Assembly: GCA_964533785.1 (NCBI GenBank) | Contig: CAZHNG010000045.1 | Coordinates: 1-27,044 of the forward strand | From: JANQRV01 sp964533785 | GTDB lineage: Bacteria > Bacteroidota > Bacteroidia > Chitinophagales > Saprospiraceae | DNA: 27,044 bases | Direction: 5' to 3' | Part shown: positions 24,844-27,044 of the stretch, piece by piece | Position numbering within the stretch: position 1 is the first letter of the stretch | Layout of the letters: the number at the start of each line of letters is the position of its first letter | Notes under the pieces: model-generated | What the model was told of the DNA's origin: nothing | Seen by the model: the letters and a program-made list of their open reading frames with translations, nothing else | The model's database searches: none | Made by a program: the position numbers and the translations under genes

Positions 24844-25653
24844 ATGAAAAATAACCTGATAATTATTGTCATCAGCTTGCTGATCTTCAGTTGTGAAGAA
24901 ACCATCCAACTTGACCTGGAACAAACGGAACCTCAGGTAGTCATCGAAGGACTTATTACCAATCATCCTGTCCATAACTACGTAAAACTATCCCAAACCA
25001 CTGGTTTTAACGAAGCGGGATTTACCAAAATCAGCGGTGCTTCCGTTGTGGTAACAACCGATGAAAACCAGGTTTACCCCTTTGAGGAAACCGCTCCGGG
25101 ATATTACACCCCGGTTGATGAAATGGATAACCAAATAGGGCAGACTTTTTACCTCAGCGTCGAACACCTGGAGAAAACCTACATGGCCACCGAACAAATG
25201 CCGGCCGTTTCTTCCATCGACAGCCTTACTTATGCGAAGGTATCCGACGTCGGTGAAGACGATGAAGAAGCGGATCGTTTCTACGAAATGTACATGTATA
25301 CCAAAGAGCCGCAGGATACTGAAAATTATTACCTCTTCAAGTTCTACCGCAACGAAGAGATCCTGGACGATGACGGGACGACCGTCTATATTTTTGACGA
25401 TGTTATTTTGAATGAAAATATCGACGGCATTGCCACACCAGGGTACTATGCCTTGGGCGATACCGGTAGGGTCGAAGTATTTGGTGTCACCCGGCAGGCT
25501 TACCGGTACTATCTCGACCTCAGCAACAACCTGAACAATGACGGAGGCATTTTCAGCGGTATCCCCGCAAATGCCGGCACTAATATCCAGGGAGGAGCTA
25601 TTGGTTATTTTCAGGTATCCGCGATGGAAGAGGAAAAAATCGTGATTGAGTAA
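24844..25653 (+). CDS. DUF4249 family outer-membrane lipoprotein
   Basis: A 269-residue lipoprotein. The signal ends in LLIFSC, a lipobox with the lipidated Cys at residue 17. The next segment (EETIQLDLEQTEPQVVIEGLITN) and the following beta-rich sequence (VKLSQTTGF, SGASVVVTTDE, PGYYTP) fit DUF4249, a Bacteroidota-specific family routinely encoded next to TonB-dependent receptors. It may be a surface partner that helps ligand capture, by analogy with SusD-like proteins; this is inference. It is normally paired with the receptor upstream, which is frameshifted here, although the lipoprotein gene itself looks intact. A 12-base match to the end of the 3369-3545 element (TAGACTTGTTCA) begins directly after its stop. 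Confidence 0.88.
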   Translation: MKNNLIIIVISLLIFSCEETIQLDLEQTEPQVVIEGLITNHPVHNYVKLSQTTGFNEAGFTKISGASVVVTTDENQVYPFEETAPGYYTPVDEMDNQIGQTFYLSVEHLEKTYMATEQMPAVSSIDSLTYAKVSDVGEDDEEADRFYEMYMYTKEPQDTENYYLFKFYRNEEILDDDGTTVYIFDDVILNENIDGIATPGYYALGDTGRVEVFGVTRQAYRYYLDLSNNLNNDGGIFSGIPANAGTNIQGGAIGYFQVSAMEEEKIVIE

Positions 25654-25695
25654 TAGACTTGTTCACTTTAGTAAATCGGAACGCCGAACCAATCT

Positions 25696-26277
25696 TCAGA
25701 ATATTTTTGCCAATTCCACTTCAAAGTCAGAAAAAATAGAAACCGGAATAGATTCGCCAACAGTAAATGGACGATCTCTTAATAATTGGTATTTACCCTC
25801 GGCATTCAGTTTATAAGGAGTAATCGTTTCTTCACTCGGGTGGACGATCCAATATTCTTTAACCCCGGCAGATTCGTAGAGGTCAAATTTTTCGTGGAGG
25901 TCTTTTCTTGCTGTGCTACTGGATAATATCTCAATGATCCAGTCGGGAGCACCCAGACAACCCCGGATATCTAACTTTTCAGGGTCGCAGATCACACAAA
26001 TATCAGGTTGTACAACGGTAAGGATTTCCCGATTGCCTTTCGAAGGTATCCGTACGTCAAACGGCGCAGAGAAAACCTCGCAAGTTTTTCCGGCTAAATA
26101 GTTGTCAATTAAAGTAGTTAATTTACGTGCGTTTCTTTGGTGGTAAATATTTGGAGCTGGTGACATTTTAAAAACCTTCCCTTTGATCAACTCCACCATT
26201 TCGTCGAATTGCCAGGACAGGTAGTCCTTATAAGTATAGGTTTTGCTTTGATCTAAATCATCTAAGGATTTAACCAT
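25696..26277 (-). CDS. Uma2 family (DUF820) PD-(D/E)XK endonuclease-like protein
   Basis: A 193-residue cytosolic protein. It has the Uma2/DUF820 pattern: an N-terminal YTYKDYLSWQFDEMVELIKGKVFKMSPAP; then VVQPDICVI, which carries the likely metal-binding Asp; DWIIEILSSSTARKDL, with the Glu of the PD-(D/E)XK core; and KFDLYESAGVKEYWIVHP. The fold is related to restriction-type nucleases, but cellular function of the family is poorly known and copies are numerous in cyanobacteria and Bacteroidota. It is convergent with the DUF4249 gene (42 bp) and follows the small Imm44-like gene on the same strand after 117 bp. No partner methyltransferase or toxin is visible. Confidence 0.9.
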   Translation of the reverse strand: MVKSLDDLDQSKTYTYKDYLSWQFDEMVELIKGKVFKMSPAPNIYHQRNARKLTTLIDNYLAGKTCEVFSAPFDVRIPSKGNREILTVVQPDICVICDPEKLDIRGCLGAPDWIIEILSSSTARKDLHEKFDLYESAGVKEYWIVHPSEETITPYKLNAEGKYQLLRDRPFTVGESIPVSIFSDFEVELAKIF

Positions 26278-26394
26278 TTTGCTTTATTTATTCAAAAAAC
26301 TCACTCAGGGTTTAAAATTAATTTCTATTTAATACACTGTAATACAAAAAAAATTCATCTGTTTGATAATTATAGTAGGCTATAGAATCCTTTC

Positions 26395-26778
26395 TCATAG
26401 TAAAATTTGATCAACACTTTTTTGTAAATTAGGACAATTAAAGTCATCCATTTTGTTAAATCTCCCCAACATTTCTACCAATCCACCCTTCAAATAGTCC
26501 AAATACTCATCCTTCTTCAGCGATAGCGCCTTTTTATAATCCAACTTGATCCTACCCGATAGCTCCTTTTTTCTTGCATCATAGCTAAAATCTTCCTCAT
26601 ACATTTGATCATTTTCAGGGAGTACAATGGGGCAATAGATTATCCTTTCAACGCCAGTGCCATAGTCAGAAAGACGGATGCTTTGATTAATGCGCCTCTC
26701 CAATTCCGTTATGGTAAGCGCCTTCTCTTTAGGCAAGTCATAACCCGTATATATACTAAATTCAAAAGATTTTCCCAT
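26395..26778 (-). CDS. Small protein resembling Imm44-type immunity proteins
   Basis: A 127-residue soluble protein without signal or membrane segment. From memory of the family, the stretch SDYGTGVERIIYCPIVLPEN, the later YEEDFSYDARKKELSGRIKLDY and a C-terminal helix (YLDYLKGGLVEMLGRF) resemble the Imm44 group of immunity proteins that neutralise polymorphic toxins. This is a weak, profile-like resemblance and I cannot test it. If correct, a toxin gene would be expected just upstream on the minus strand, where the tail of another open frame is seen. Otherwise treat it as a hypothetical protein. Confidence 0.6.
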   Translation of the reverse strand: MGKSFEFSIYTGYDLPKEKALTITELERRINQSIRLSDYGTGVERIIYCPIVLPENDQMYEEDFSYDARKKELSGRIKLDYKKALSLKKDEYLDYLKGGLVEMLGRFNKMDDFNCPNLQKSVDQILL

Positions 26779-26885
26779 TGCAATTATTTTTCTTCAATAT
26801 AAAGGAATTAGCGGTCTTTTGCATTCCCCGGCGGTCTTCGTAGCGGAATTTTCCGGGCCGTATTTTCAGGTAGCAAAATATAGGA

Positions 26886-27044
26886 TCAAATTTTGCGTAA
26901 TTCCTCCTGTTGGCATTGCCTAGCATCTCCTTTAAACTCAGCGAAATATATCAAATTATTTTCAGTCAGCCAATTCTGGCTATAGCGATTTAGGGCAAAC
27001 GCATCAAAATAAATAAATGAAAATAAATGAGAACTTGTGGGTAA
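26886..27044 (-). CDS. 3' end of an unidentified reading frame running off the right edge
   Basis: On the minus strand an open frame enters at the window edge and runs 52 codons to a TGA at 26888-26886. The last part reads like protein (LNRYSQNWLTENN...FAEFKGDARQCQQEELRKI), but the first part overlaps an AT-rich direct repeat and a 52-codon open frame could be chance. No domain is recognised. It ends 107 bp upstream of the Imm44-like gene in the same direction, so it could be the C-terminus of a toxin; this is speculative. Confidence 0.35.
   Translation of the reverse strand, partial: LPTSSHLFSFIYFDAFALNRYSQNWLTENNLIYFAEFKGDARQCQQEELRKI

Noticed and set aside
25654..25690. Second full copy of the 3369-3545 element
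   Set aside because: Only the first 12 bases match; the following sequence is unrelated and there is no opposite end.

Overview
The window is a piece of a Bacteroidota chromosome. Evidence: a surface protein with the CHU_C/gliding-motility type C-terminal sorting domain used by the type IX secretion system; a FecI-type sigma factor, FecR and STN-domain TonB receptor trio; a DUF4249 lipoprotein next to a TonB receptor; several start regions with TTG-N19/20-TAnnTTTG-like promoters; and no obvious Shine-Dalgarno sequences. The Ig-like repeat surface protein and the style of the intergenic repeats suggest Saprospiria (Lewinella/Haliscomenobacter relatives), but this finer placement is inference.

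Layout. 1-109: a heptamer repeat array. 110-3079 (+): a secreted fusion of zinc-peptidase-like, beta-propeller and outer-membrane-barrel regions. 3080-3675: a non-coding gap with a structured, inverted-repeat-bounded element. 3676-6204 (+): a T9SS type B surface protein with six Ig/PKD-like repeats. 9624-6366 (-): a BtuB-like TonB receptor followed by a NupG-like nucleoside symporter. 9699-10430 (+): a divergent DUF554 membrane protein. 10782-10495 (-): a small membrane/coiled-coil protein. 11176-14746 (+): trmD and metG, separated by about 0.75 kb of AT-rich DNA with several stem-loops. 16894-14819 (-): a membrane-anchored metallophosphoesterase and purU, probably one operon. 17155-25653 (+): a transport/regulation locus with ECF sigma factor, FecR anti-sigma factor, STN-type TonB receptor, an AlkA-like DNA glycosylase, a second TonB receptor broken by a one-base frameshift, and a DUF4249 lipoprotein. 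26277-25696 (-): a Uma2-family nuclease-like protein. 26778-26395 (-): a small Imm44-like protein. The 3' end of an unidentified reading frame runs off the right edge on the minus strand.

Function. The main theme is cell-envelope transport. The FecI-FecR-receptor trio would sense a ligand at the outer membrane and switch on transcription. The receptor/DUF4249 pair downstream is probably a second uptake system in the same locus. The BtuB-like receptor and nucleoside symporter could act in series across the outer and inner membranes. trmD, metG and purU are ordinary housekeeping genes.

The least explained layer is intergenic. Short heptamer arrays occur between genes: YTCATTG at the left edge, NCTAGAC in two facing arrays upstream of trmD and again between a receptor and its lipoprotein gene, and a minimal GATACCA pair after metG. 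There is also a 177-bp element with inverted ends and three hairpins, and a triple 11-mer palindromic repeat. No CRISPR array, rRNA, tRNA or intact insertion sequence was seen.
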